DNA from: Flavobacteriales bacterium
Lineage (GTDB): Bacteria; Bacteroidota; Bacteroidia; Flavobacteriales_E; Vicingaceae
DNA length: 7,327 bases
Reading direction: 5' to 3'
NCBI GenBank assembly: GCA_002402165.1
Contig: NVVI01000014.1
Span: forward strand, 22,458 to 29,784
The notes beneath the pieces were generated by a model. The model had not been told where the DNA came from, did no database searches, and saw only the letters and a program-made list of their open reading frames with translations. Both the position numbers and the translations under genes were made by a program. Numbering within the stretch: the stretch's first letter is position 1; the number at the start of each line of letters is the position of its first letter. This document shows, in pieces, positions 1 to 6,607 of the stretch.

Positions 1-267
1 ACAGTTAGTACTGATAGTATATGTGTCGGAGATAGTATTGTATTTACCAATACATCAACATTGAACACTGTAGATACAATGTTTACTTTTAATAATGTAT
101 CCATTCCACTATATCAATGGGATTATAATGATGGTACTGGAATATACACTCATTTTGACACTACTTATACCTTTAATGCAGGAGGAACGTACAATACACA
201 GTTATTAATTACCAGCTATGGATATACTGGAAATTGTGTTGATTCATCTCAACAAACAATAGAAGTA
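1..267 (+). repeat. PKD-like module, copy A
   Basis: This encodes 89 residues with the core LYQWDYNDGTGIYTHFDTTY and a PKD-style 'YTFNAGGTYNTQLLI' strand. It carries one Cys near the start (DSIC) and one near the end (NCVDSS), a possible disulfide. It aligns without gaps to copy B exactly 1032 nt downstream. The left boundary is the window edge, so the unit may extend further left. Confidence 0.85.
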
Positions 268-2655
268 TTTGAGCCTATAGTTGTTGCAAGTTCAGATACG
301 ATTATATGTACAGGTGGAGATGTAGTAAATTTAACTGTTACAGGAGCAACAACTTACTCATGGGATAATGGATTGGGAGCAGGACAAAATCAATCTTTTG
401 TTCCAACACTTGATACATCATATGTGGTAACAGGAACTGTTGCACTTGGGTGCTTAGATACAGATACGGTTTTTGTAGCTATAGCTCCATGTAATTGTGT
501 TGATACAATCTTATACCCACAGACTAAAATTACATCATTTGAAGTAGATACATTGTATTTTGGCTATGTAGAAGGAGTAGCTCAGGCTTATTATTTAACT
601 AATAATGGATTACTTTATGGAGTAAGAGCTAGAGTTTTACTTGACACCAATACTACATCAAATGATGTCGCGCCATTAGATATGATTTTAAAAGTTTCTA
701 ATATAGATGCTTTGAAGCGTCCAACTACAGTAATTGCATCAAATACAGTTACAGTAAATGATATTGGAAGACAAGCACAGACATTTTTGTTTACTACGCC
801 TGTAGCAGTTTCAACAGATTTTACAGTATCAATAGAGCTAGATCCTAGTATTCCTAATAGAGGGGCATGGTATGTAACTAATAATTCAATACTTGCAGAT
901 GGAAATGATGAGCAGTTAGCAGCTACTTTGTTTGCTGGTATTTGGTACAATTTCCAAGCACAATTTTTACCACCTTATGATATTGATAATCTAGTGGCCC
1001 CAATTTTTGACCAAACAATTACTTCTTCATATACAACTAGCACTGATAGTATATGTGCTGGAGATAGCGTAATATTTACTAATACATCAACATTAAATAC
1101 GGTAGATACAATGTTTACTTTTAATGGAAGTTCAACTCCTTTATATCAATGGGATTATAATGATGGTACTGGAATATATACCCATTTTGACACAACTTAT
1201 ACTTTTAATACTGGAGGTACATATAATACACAGTTATTAATTACCAGCTATGGATATACTGGAAATTGTGTTGATTCATCTCAACAAACAATAGAAGTAG
1301 TTGCTCTTCCTGTTGTAGTGGCAAGCATAGACACTGCAATATGTTTAGGAGACACAGTATTTTTAAGTGCAACAGGAGCAACAACCTATTCATGGGATAA
1401 TGGATTAGGATTGGGACAAAATCAAATAGCCACTCCAATAATAAATACTACTTATATAGTAACTGGAACTGTTGCACTTGGTTGTGCTGATGTTGATACT
1501 GTTGATGTTACTATAAATCCTTTGCCAACTATTGTGGCTAGCAATGATACAACTGTATGTTTAGGAGATACAGTATTTTTAAGTGCTAATGGGGCAACAA
1601 CTTATTTATGGGATAATGGATTAGGAGCAGGGCAAAATCAAACCGATAATCCAATAATAAATACTGTATATATTGTAACAGGGACAGATGTTAATGGATG
1701 TAGCAATACAGACCTTGTTAATGTTACTATAAATGCATTGCCAACTGTTGTAGCAAGCAATGACACAACTGTCTGTGAGGGAGAATCAGCAACTATTAGT
1801 GCAACAGGAGGTACTATTTATACATGGGATAATGGATTGGGAGCTGGTCAGAGCCATGTAGTAACTCCAGTTTTATTAACTACTTATATTGTGTCTGTTT
1901 CTGATGTAAATGGGTGTATTGGTTCTGATTCCGTAATAGTAACAGTTAACACACTTCCAGTTTTAGTTACAAATAGTGACACCTCGTTATGTCAAGGAGA
2001 TTCAATTATATTATTTGCTACAGGAGCAACAACTTACCTGTGGGATAATGGACTTGGAATTGGGCAAACACATTTATTAGTAACTCCATTAGATACAACG
2101 TATATTGTTGTTGGGTTAGATGCTAATGGTTGCTCTAATACTGATTCAGTAGTTGTAACAGTAATCTCTCTTCCGAATATCGTTGCTAGTAGTGATACTG
2201 CAATTTGCTTAGGAACGAGTGCAATTATTAGTGCATCAGGTGCTACTTTACTAACTTGGGATAATGGTCTGGGTGTTGGACAAAGCTTTGTTGTCAGCCC
2301 TACAGTTCAAACTACATACATTGTAATTGGAGATGAGAGTGGTTGTATAGAATCTGATACAGTTGTAATATCTATAGACAACTTAAACTGCTTTAATATA
2401 CCTAATGTATTTACTCCAAACGGAGATGGGAAAAATGATTTATGGAATATTAGAGGATTAGATTTATACCCTGATTTAGTTGTTCAAGTATTTAACAGAT
2501 GGGGTGATTTAATGTTTGAATCTGCTTCTGGATATCCAGAAGCATGGGATGGAACTTATAACGGAACTCCAGCACCATCAGCTACATATTACTATATAAT
2601 AGTACTAGGAGGTGGAGAAGAAGGGATTACAGGCACCATTAATATTATAAGATAA
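1..2655 (+). CDS. Giant T9SS-secreted adhesin-like repeat protein with type B (CHU_C) C-terminal sorting domain; 5' end outside the window
   Basis: The frame is open from base 1 (first residues TVSTDSICVGDS), so the Met codon at 79 and the TTG at 61 are internal and the true start lies upstream; 884 residues are visible. Layout in in-window numbering: PKD-like module 1-89, Ig-like repeat 92-166, an unrecognised beta-rich module about 167-342, a second PKD-like module 345-433, five Ig-like repeats of 72 residues each (436-795), then a terminal domain 797-884. That last domain begins FNIPNVFTPNGDGKND, contains VFNRWGDLMFE and AWDGTYNG, and ends GTINIIR, which is the signature of the T9SS type B sorting domain. 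Such proteins are exported across the outer membrane by T9SS and act at the surface or in the medium, often as adhesins; the adhesin role here is inferred from architecture alone. No catalytic domain is visible. The porP/sprF-like gene starts 10 nt downstream, supporting a substrate-partner pair. Confidence 0.93.
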   Translation, partial: TVSTDSICVGDSIVFTNTSTLNTVDTMFTFNNVSIPLYQWDYNDGTGIYTHFDTTYTFNAGGTYNTQLLITSYGYTGNCVDSSQQTIEVFEPIVVASSDTIICTGGDVVNLTVTGATTYSWDNGLGAGQNQSFVPTLDTSYVVTGTVALGCLDTDTVFVAIAPCNCVDTILYPQTKITSFEVDTLYFGYVEGVAQAYYLTNNGLLYGVRARVLLDTNTTSNDVAPLDMILKVSNIDALKRPTTVIASNTVTVNDIGRQAQTFLFTTPVAVSTDFTVSIELDPSIPNRGAWYVTNNSILADGNDEQLAATLFAGIWYNFQAQFLPPYDIDNLVAPIFDQTITSSYTTSTDSICAGDSVIFTNTSTLNTVDTMFTFNGSSTPLYQWDYNDGTGIYTHFDTTYTFNTGGTYNTQLLITSYGYTGNCVDSSQQTIEVVALPVVVASIDTAICLGDTVFLSATGATTYSWDNGLGLGQNQIATPIINTTYIVTGTVALGCADVDTVDVTINPLPTIVASNDTTVCLGDTVFLSANGATTYLWDNGLGAGQNQTDNPIINTVYIVTGTDVNGCSNTDLVNVTINALPTVVASNDTTVCEGESATISATGGTIYTWDNGLGAGQSHVVTPVLLTTYIVSVSDVNGCIGSDSVIVTVNTLPVLVTNSDTSLCQGDSIILFATGATTYLWDNGLGIGQTHLLVTPLDTTYIVVGLDANGCSNTDSVVVTVISLPNIVASSDTAICLGTSAIISASGATLLTWDNGLGVGQSFVVSPTVQTTYIVIGDESGCIESDTVVISIDNLNCFNIPNVFTPNGDGKNDLWNIRGLDLYPDLVVQVFNRWGDLMFESASGYPEAWDGTYNGTPAPSATYYYIIVLGGGEEGITGTINIIR
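274..498 (+). repeat. Ig-like repeat 1 (CHU_C-associated type), detached from the main array
   Basis: This encodes about 75 residues with the family landmarks ATTYSWDNGLGAGQNQ, YVVTGTVALGC and the alternating DTDTVFV strand. It shares the unusual VTGTVALGC segment only with Ig-like repeat 2 and lies exactly 344 codons upstream of it, so PKD module and Ig repeat were duplicated together as one block. Confidence 0.8.
499..1026 (+). other. Unrecognised beta-rich module inside the adhesin
   Basis: This encodes roughly 176 residues between Ig-like repeat 1 and PKD copy B, beginning VDTILYPQTKITSF and ending near DQTITSSY. Alternating hydrophobic strands, few charged residues and phrases such as TFLFTTPVAVSTDFTVSIEL suggest a beta-sandwich. 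It differs from the PKD and Ig units and occurs once in the window. I cannot assign a family; a ligand- or carbohydrate-binding role is possible but unsupported by any visible site. Confidence 0.55.
1033..1299 (+). repeat. PKD-like module, copy B
   Basis: This is the second copy of the 89-residue module, differing from copy A at few residues (for example NGSSTPLYQWD against NNVSIPLYQWD). The final 75 nt (1225-1299) are identical to 193-267, including third codon positions, which points to a recent duplication or gene conversion. The colinearity continues into the following Ig-like repeat. Confidence 0.87.
1306..2385 (+). repeat. Array of five tandem Ig-like repeats, 216-nt (72-residue) period
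   Basis: Units start at 1306, 1522, 1738, 1954 and 2170, each with the same length of 72 codons. Each begins L-P followed by V-A-S/T-N-x-D-T, has a Cys after the first strand (for example DTTVCLGD), the invariant WDNGLGxGQ turn, TTYIV, and a second Cys in an x-G-C motif; the two Cys probably form the intradomain disulfide. Such stacked Ig-like domains act as a rigid stalk that projects the outer part of a T9SS protein from the cell; that role is inferred. Confidence 0.88.
2389..2652 (+). other. T9SS type B C-terminal sorting domain (CHU_C, gliding motility-associated)
   Basis: The last 88 codons of the adhesin encode IPNVFTPNGDGKND, then VVQVFNRWGDLMFE, AWDGTYNG, ATYYYIIVL and the terminus GTINIIR. 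This order is diagnostic of the type B sorting domain that directs passage through the T9SS translocon. In Flavobacterium johnsoniae, type B substrates such as SprB depend on a PorP/SprF-family partner, which matches the next gene here. Confidence 0.95.
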
Positions 2656-2665
2656 AATTATAATT

Positions 2666-3577
2666 ATGAAAAATATTTTAAGATTAATAGTTTTTGTTTG
2701 TTTTGCTAATGCTTTATCAGCTCAGCAAATTCCATTAACTAGTCAGTATATGTTTAATGATTATTTATTGAACCCTGCAGTTGCAGGAAGTACCGAGTAT
2801 ACATTTTTCTCACTATCTATAAGAGATCAATGGACAGGTTTAGAAGGAGCTCCTCAAACACAATTTTTAAGTGGGCACACCAAGATTGGAAAAAAAATGG
2901 GTTTTGGTGGGTATGTTTATAAAGATCAAGCAGGTCCGGTTAATGAACAAGGGATACAGCTTTCATATGCTTATCACATAACAGTAAACGATAAGTCTAA
3001 ATTATCATTTAGTTTAGGAAGTTTATATGCTACTCACTACATAAGTAGGAATGCTTTAAAACCTGAAGAAGATGGAGATGATGCATTAAATAATATAATA
3101 AATAAAGGTTATGTAGGAGATATTAATTTTGGTATTTTGTATTATTCAGATAGATATAAATTTGGAATATCTTCATCACAATTATTACAAAATAGATTAT
3201 ATGATGGGGCAGGATATGGAGAACAGTTATCAAATTTATCTAGACATTATAATTTATATGCGGAATATAGTTTCCCTGTCAGTGATAATCTTTCAGTAGT
3301 TCCTTCTGCATTATTTAAGTACGTACAAGGAGCACCTTTTCAATTTGATATTAACGCAAGAGGTGTTTTAAAAGAAAAATATTGGCTAGGCGTTTCATAC
3401 CGATATAATAACGCTATTGCCGCCATGATAGGGTTTAATTTTAAAAACATATCAATTGGTTATGCTTATGATTATACGTTAACTGATATAAACTCATACT
3501 CCTCAGGTGGTCATGAGATAGTCCTTTCCCTTAAAATATTCAAAAAAGCAGTAGAATCAAGCAAAAAATTTGACTAG
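2666..3577 (+). CDS. PorP/SprF-family type IX secretion outer-membrane protein
   Basis: This is a 303-residue protein, the usual size for the family. The N-terminus MKNILRLIVFVCFANALSA is a signal peptide with probable cleavage before QQIPLTSQYMF. The mature start carries the family pattern QYMFNDYLLNPAVAGS, followed by RDQWTGLEGAPQTQFLSGH, the GFGGYVYKDQAGPVNEQG segment and a C-terminal string of alternating beta strands ending EIVLSLKIF, as expected for an outer-membrane beta-barrel. Family members help type B substrates cross or anchor at the outer membrane, as SprF does for SprB. The gene starts 10 nt after the adhesin stop, so the two are probably co-transcribed and this is its dedicated partner. 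The ATG at 2666 is supported by the signal peptide; no Shine-Dalgarno is seen, as is normal in Bacteroidota. Whether it is closer to PorP or to SprF cannot be decided here. Confidence 0.92.
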   Translation: MKNILRLIVFVCFANALSAQQIPLTSQYMFNDYLLNPAVAGSTEYTFFSLSIRDQWTGLEGAPQTQFLSGHTKIGKKMGFGGYVYKDQAGPVNEQGIQLSYAYHITVNDKSKLSFSLGSLYATHYISRNALKPEEDGDDALNNIINKGYVGDINFGILYYSDRYKFGISSSQLLQNRLYDGAGYGEQLSNLSRHYNLYAEYSFPVSDNLSVVPSALFKYVQGAPFQFDINARGVLKEKYWLGVSYRYNNAIAAMIGFNFKNISIGYAYDYTLTDINSYSSGGHEIVLSLKIFKKAVESSKKFD

Positions 3578-3598
3578 AAAAATTGAAAATTTATATTA

Positions 3599-4687
3599 AT
3601 GAGTAAAGTAGCATTGATTACTGGTATTACCGGTCAAGATGGAGCTTATTTAGCCGAATTATTATTAGAAAAAGGGTATGAAGTTCATGGTTTAAAAAGA
3701 AGAAGTTCGTTATTTAACACAGCAAGGATAGATCATTTATACACCGATTTGCATGAAGATAATGTAAAATTTATTTTGCATCACGGAGATTTAACAGATT
3801 CAACTAATCTCATTAGAATTGTTCAAGATGTTCAGCCCGATGAAATATATAATTTGGCTGCAATGTCGCATGTTCAGGTTTCTTTTGAAACTCCAGAATA
3901 TACCGCTAATGCTGACGGTATAGGAACACTTAGGCTATTAGAAGCAATCAGAATTTTAGGCTTAGAAAAGAAAACTAAATTTTATCAAGCTTCTACTTCT
4001 GAATTGTATGGAAAAGTAATGGAAGTTCCTCAAACTGAAAAAACACCATTTTATCCAAGAAGTCCATATGCAGTTGCAAAACTTTATGCATTTTGGATAG
4101 TAAAAAATTATAGAGAAGCCTATGGAATTTATGCGTGTAATGGGATTTTATTTAATCACGAAAGCCCATTAAGAGGTGAAACATTTGTTACAAGAAAAAT
4201 TACTAGAGGGGTTGCTAAAATTAAGTTAGGCTTACAAAAAAAGATTTATTTAGGCAATATATCTGCAAAAAGAGATTGGGGTCATGCACAAGATTATGTA
4301 GAAGGTATGTGGAGAATGTTACAACAAGAAAAACCTGATGATTATATCTTGGCTACAGGTGTTACCACAACTGTTAGAGATTTCGTTTCAATGTCTTTTA
4401 ATGAAGTTGATATAGAGATAGAGTGGAGTGGAGAAGGAGTGAGTGAGAAAGGAAGAAATAAGGAGACTGGTGAAATTGTAGTTGAAATAGATAAAAAATA
4501 TTTTAGACCAACAGAGGTTGATTTATTGATAGGAGATCCTACTAAAGCCAAGACGGAATTAGGTTGGGAACCAAAACATAATCTTCAATCTTTAGTAAAG
4601 GATATGATGACTGCTGACATGGATTTATTTAAGAGAGATCAATATTTGAAAGATGGTGGTCATGATATTCTAAATCATCATGAATAA
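3599..4687 (+). CDS. gmd: GDP-mannose 4,6-dehydratase
   Basis: This cytoplasmic extended short-chain dehydrogenase (NDP-sugar type) converts GDP-D-mannose to GDP-4-keto-6-deoxy-D-mannose. The 362-residue length is close to that of E. coli Gmd. The N-terminal Rossmann fold carries TGITGQDG (residues 8-15) and HGLKRRSS, the Gmd form of the cofactor loop that favours NADP. Catalytic residues are visible: Thr133 and Glu135 in STSELYG, Tyr157 and Lys161 in [35 protein letters not shown] and [15 protein letters not shown] are Gmd-specific substrate-binding segments. The ATG at 3599 is the only sensible start, five residues ahead of the first beta strand. It lies 21 nt after porP and its last 8 nt overlap fcl, which suggests translational coupling with the next pathway enzyme. 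Confidence 0.97.
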   Translation: MSKVALITGITGQDGAYLAELLLEKGYEVHGLKRRSSLFNTARIDHLYTDLHEDNVKFILHHGDLTDSTNLIRIVQDVQPDEIYNLAAMSHVQVSFETPEYTANADGIGTLRLLEAIRILGLEKKTKFYQASTSELYGKVMEVPQTEKTPFYPRSPYAVAKLYAFWIVKNYREAYGIYACNGILFNHESPLRGETFVTRKITRGVAKIKLGLQKKIYLGNISAKRDWGHAQDYVEGMWRMLQQEKPDDYILATGVTTTVRDFVSMSFNEVDIEIEWSGEGVSEKGRNKETGEIVVEIDKKYFRPTEVDLLIGDPTKAKTELGWEPKHNLQSLVKDMMTADMDLFKRDQYLKDGGHDILNHHE

Positions 4688-5609
4688 AGAAGATAAAATT
4701 TATGTTGCTGGACATCGTGGAATGGTTGGCTCTGCAATTATTAGAAAACTTGAACAAGAAGGATATATAAATATTATTACTAAAACATCTTCTGAACTAG
4801 ATTTAAGAAATCAGCAAGCGGTAGAATCCTTTTTTAAAACTCAACAACCAGATTATGTTTTTTTAAGTGCAGCTAAAGTAGGGGGTATATTAGCTAACAA
4901 TATTTATCGAGCAGAATTCATTTATGATAATCTAATGATTGAGTTGAATGTGATTAATAGTGCTTATCAAAATGATGTAAAGAAGCTTTTATTTTTGGGT
5001 TCTTCGTGTATCTACCCTAAACTAGCCCCTCAACCTTTAAAAGAAGAGTATTTATTAACTGGAACTCTAGAACAAACTAATGAACCATATGCAATTGCAA
5101 AAATTGCGGGGATTAAATTATGTGAGTCTTATAGAAGGCAATATGGTGCAGATTTTATTTCTGTGATGCCTACTAATCTGTATGGACCAAATGATAATTA
5201 TGATCCAGAGTCCTCTCATTTATTTCCTTCTTTTATTCGAAAATTTAAAATGGCGAAGGAAAATAATGACTCTACAATCGAAATTTGGGGAGATGGTTCT
5301 CCTAAGAGAGAATTTTTACATGTAGATGATTTAGCTGATGCTTGTTATTTTTTAATGAAAAACTACAGTGGTGAACAGATTTTTAACATTGGCACGGGCA
5401 CAGATGTAAGTGTACTCGAATTAGCTAATATGATGAAAGAAGTGATTGGCTTTGAAGGAGAATATCAATTTGACTCCTCTAAACCTAATGGGACTCCTAG
5501 GAAGTGGATGGATGTCTCAAAAATTGAAGCTTTGGGTTGGAAACACCAAATTTCTTTAAAAGAAGGGATTGAAAAAGTTTTTGAGGATGTAAAGGACATT
5601 GATTTTTAA
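4680..5609 (+). CDS. fcl: GDP-L-fucose synthase (GDP-4-keto-6-deoxymannose 3,5-epimerase/4-reductase)
   Basis: This second enzyme of the GDP-L-fucose route (also called wcaG) epimerises C3 and C5 of the Gmd product and reduces C4 with NADPH, in the cytoplasm. It has 309 residues, near the normal family length. The Rossmann motif GHRGMVGS is at residues 11-18. The catalytic set is intact: Ser108 and Cys110 in GSSCIYP, Tyr137 and Lys141 in EPYAIAK, and His180 in NYDPESSH, each one position later than in E. coli Fcl (Ser107, Cys109, Tyr136, Lys140, His179). [11 protein letters not shown] and [16 protein letters not shown] are further family signatures. The start overlaps the gmd stop by 8 nt. 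Together the pair makes GDP-L-fucose from GDP-mannose, a likely donor for a surface glycan. It appears to be the last gene of the + strand unit. Confidence 0.97.
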   Translation: MNKEDKIYVAGHRGMVGSAIIRKLEQEGYINIITKTSSELDLRNQQAVESFFKTQQPDYVFLSAAKVGGILANNIYRAEFIYDNLMIELNVINSAYQNDVKKLLFLGSSCIYPKLAPQPLKEEYLLTGTLEQTNEPYAIAKIAGIKLCESYRRQYGADFISVMPTNLYGPNDNYDPESSHLFPSFIRKFKMAKENNDSTIEIWGDGSPKREFLHVDDLADACYFLMKNYSGEQIFNIGTGTDVSVLELANMMKEVIGFEGEYQFDSSKPNGTPRKWMDVSKIEALGWKHQISLKEGIEKVFEDVKDIDF

Positions 5610-5614
5610 CAATT

Positions 5615-5663
5615 CCCGCACTTTCGCAACCGCTAAAGCTTTTAGCGAACGCGGTGTTACGGG
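5615..5663. repeat. Long imperfect hairpin just after fcl
   Basis: Two 23-nt arms (5615-5637 and 5641-5663) flank a 3-nt centre. CCCG pairs with CGGG at the base and CGCTAAA with TTTAGCG at the tip, with a CGC/GCG block and mismatches between; about 15 of 23 positions pair. It begins 5 nt after the fcl stop and is roughly 57% GC, well above the neighbouring genes. It may contribute to transcript end formation or be a REP-like element. Confidence 0.6.
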
Positions 5664-5685
5664 ATATATTCTTCATTTTGAAATT

Positions 5686-5712
5686 CTCCGCATTCATTGC
5701 GGAGTCTTTTCT
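5686..5712 (+). terminator. Hairpin with short T-rich tail, candidate terminator of the + strand unit
   Basis: CTCCGCA (5686-5692) and TGCGGAG (5698-5704) form a perfect 7-bp stem around the loop TTCAT, followed by TCTTTTCT. It is the best terminator-like structure for the adhesin-porP-gmd-fcl unit, although the T run is short and interrupted. A related hairpin follows 40 nt later. Confidence 0.6.
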
Positions 5713-5725
5713 TCCGTTATGATAT

Positions 5726-5754
5726 TGCCGGATTTATTCCGGCATCTGTTTATT
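5726..5754. repeat. Second hairpin, paralogue of the one at 5686
   Basis: TGCCGGA (5726-5732) pairs perfectly with TCCGGCA (5738-5744) around the loop TTTAT, followed by TCTGTTTATT. Stem length, loop length and the trailing TCTnTT match the hairpin 40 nt upstream. The three differing stem positions are all compensated on the opposite arm. It could reinforce termination or be a REP-like repeat. Confidence 0.6.
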
Positions 5755-5792
5755 GTTAACTAAAATTAGATTAAACTCTTATTCGAACAGAT

Positions 5793-5821
5793 CTCGCAAC
5801 CCCGATAATTATCGGGGCGAG
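5793..5821. terminator. Perfect palindrome, candidate bidirectional terminator downstream of the glycosyltransferase
   Basis: CCCCGATAATTATCGGGG (5800-5817) is an 18-nt perfect palindrome. The stem can be extended by CTCG (5793-5796) with CGAG (5818-5821), leaving a 3-nt bulge CAA. It lies about 20 nt past the stop of the minus-strand glycosyltransferase gene. There is no clear T tract on either side, so intrinsic termination is uncertain; a protein-binding site or repeat element is the alternative. Confidence 0.5.
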
Positions 5822-5842
5822 AATAGTCTATTATTGATTGTT

Positions 5843-6601
5843 TTATCCTTTCTTCAAAAATTGACCAAGTTTAGAAAGTGGCTTAAACAATAAAGTGTAA
5901 GGTTTTGGTTTTAAATCATTAATTAGCCAAGCTTGTTTATCTTCTCTATTGGCTTTAATTCTGTTTAACAAACTTACGTTACTTACCCCTCCAATTCGCA
6001 TACGAACAACAACTCTAGGTAGATAGCTAATTTTAATTTTATATTTATGAATGAAACGAAGCATTATTTCATAATCTGCAGCAGATTTTAATTGTAGGTT
6101 AAAAGTTCCGTATTTTTCATATACCGACTTTTTTACAAAAAATGTAGGATGGGGGGGCATCCATCCTTTATAGAATAAACCATGTTTATAGTTGCCAGAT
6201 TTCCAATGCCTAACTACCTTATTGGTGTCAATAGCATCAACATAATATAAATCTGCATAAAGAGAGTCGGTGTTCTCTTTTTCAATTTTTTCAACTACAT
6301 CAGCAATAACATTGTTGTCAATGTAAAAATCATCTGAATTAAGATTAGCAATGATATCTCCAGTTGCTAATTTAATTCCTTTATTAATTGCATCATAAAG
6401 ACCATTGTCTTTTTCGGAAACAATTTTTGTTATTTTATCTTTGTATTTAGTAACTATTTCTAGTGTGTTATCAGTAGATAATCCGTCAATAATAATATAT
6501 TCAATGTTAGTATAAGTTTGAGACAAAACAGATTGTATAGTATCTTCAATAGTTTTTGAACTATTATAGCAAACGGTTATTATGGAGACTTTTAGGCTAA
6601 T
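5843..6601 (-). CDS. Family 2 glycosyltransferase, WfgS/WcaE-like, with apparent non-canonical start
   Basis: This GT-A-fold glycosyltransferase transfers a sugar from a nucleotide donor onto a growing surface polysaccharide. The frame reads SLKVSIITVCYNSS, then SVLSQTYTNIEYIIIDGLST, SEKDNGLYDAINKG (about 62-75), the metal-binding region NLNSDD (86-91), GWMPPHPTFF (from about 146) and KSAADYEIMLRF (172-183). This matches the WfgS/WcaE-type group, which has EPDKGIYDAMNKGI-like motifs. The first bacterial start codon in frame is a TTG at 6526, but it would remove the first strand and the YNSS motif of the donor-binding fold. The frame stays intact up to the acyltransferase stop at 6608-6610, and between them the only plausible starts are ATT at 6604 or 6601. 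I chose 6601, which gives 252 residues starting (M)SLKVSII. A TTG-started protein would have 227 residues. The gene also contains a run of seven C on its coding strand (6151-6157). Confidence 0.87.
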   Translation of the reverse strand: MSLKVSIITVCYNSSKTIEDTIQSVLSQTYTNIEYIIIDGLSTDNTLEIVTKYKDKITKIVSEKDNGLYDAINKGIKLATGDIIANLNSDDFYIDNNVIADVVEKIEKENTDSLYADLYYVDAIDTNKVVRHWKSGNYKHGLFYKGWMPPHPTFFVKKSVYEKYGTFNLQLKSAADYEIMLRFIHKYKIKISYLPRVVVRMRIGGVSNVSLLNRIKANREDKQAWLINDLKPKPYTLLFKPLSKLGQFLKKG

Positions 6602-6607
6602 AATGGT

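Noticed and set aside
615..950. Minus-strand open frame of 111 codons inside the adhesin
   Set aside because: It lies wholly inside a well-supported coding region, has no recognisable motif, and its composition is what the antisense of a Thr/Val-rich repeat protein produces.
1241..1438. Minus-strand open frame of 65 codons inside the adhesin
   Set aside because: Leu-rich antisense of the PKD/Ig repeat; no signal or domain.
1306..2385. Regular 216-nt periodicity considered as a CRISPR array or non-coding satellite
   Set aside because: The period is an exact multiple of three, the frame stays open throughout, and units encode conserved Ig-like domains; there is no short invariant repeat with unique spacers.
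3578..3598. Possible promoter between porP and gmd
   Set aside because: The gap is only 21 nt of AT-rich sequence, and I could not find a convincing Bacteroidota TTTG / TAnnTTTG pair here.
4342..4551. Minus-strand open frame of 69 codons inside gmd
   Set aside because: Antisense shadow of conserved gmd sequence, with low-complexity Ser/Thr content.
5604..5662. Possible integron attC site (TAACA and TGTTA flanking a hairpin after fcl)
   Set aside because: The end motifs do not fit the RYYYAAC and GTTRRRY consensus, the left one overlaps the fcl stop, and no integron integrase or gene cassette pattern is seen.
5497..5697. Minus-strand open frame of 66 codons over the fcl 3' end and intergenic hairpins
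   Set aside because: It overlaps conserved fcl codons and runs through two inverted repeats; no protein family is recognisable.
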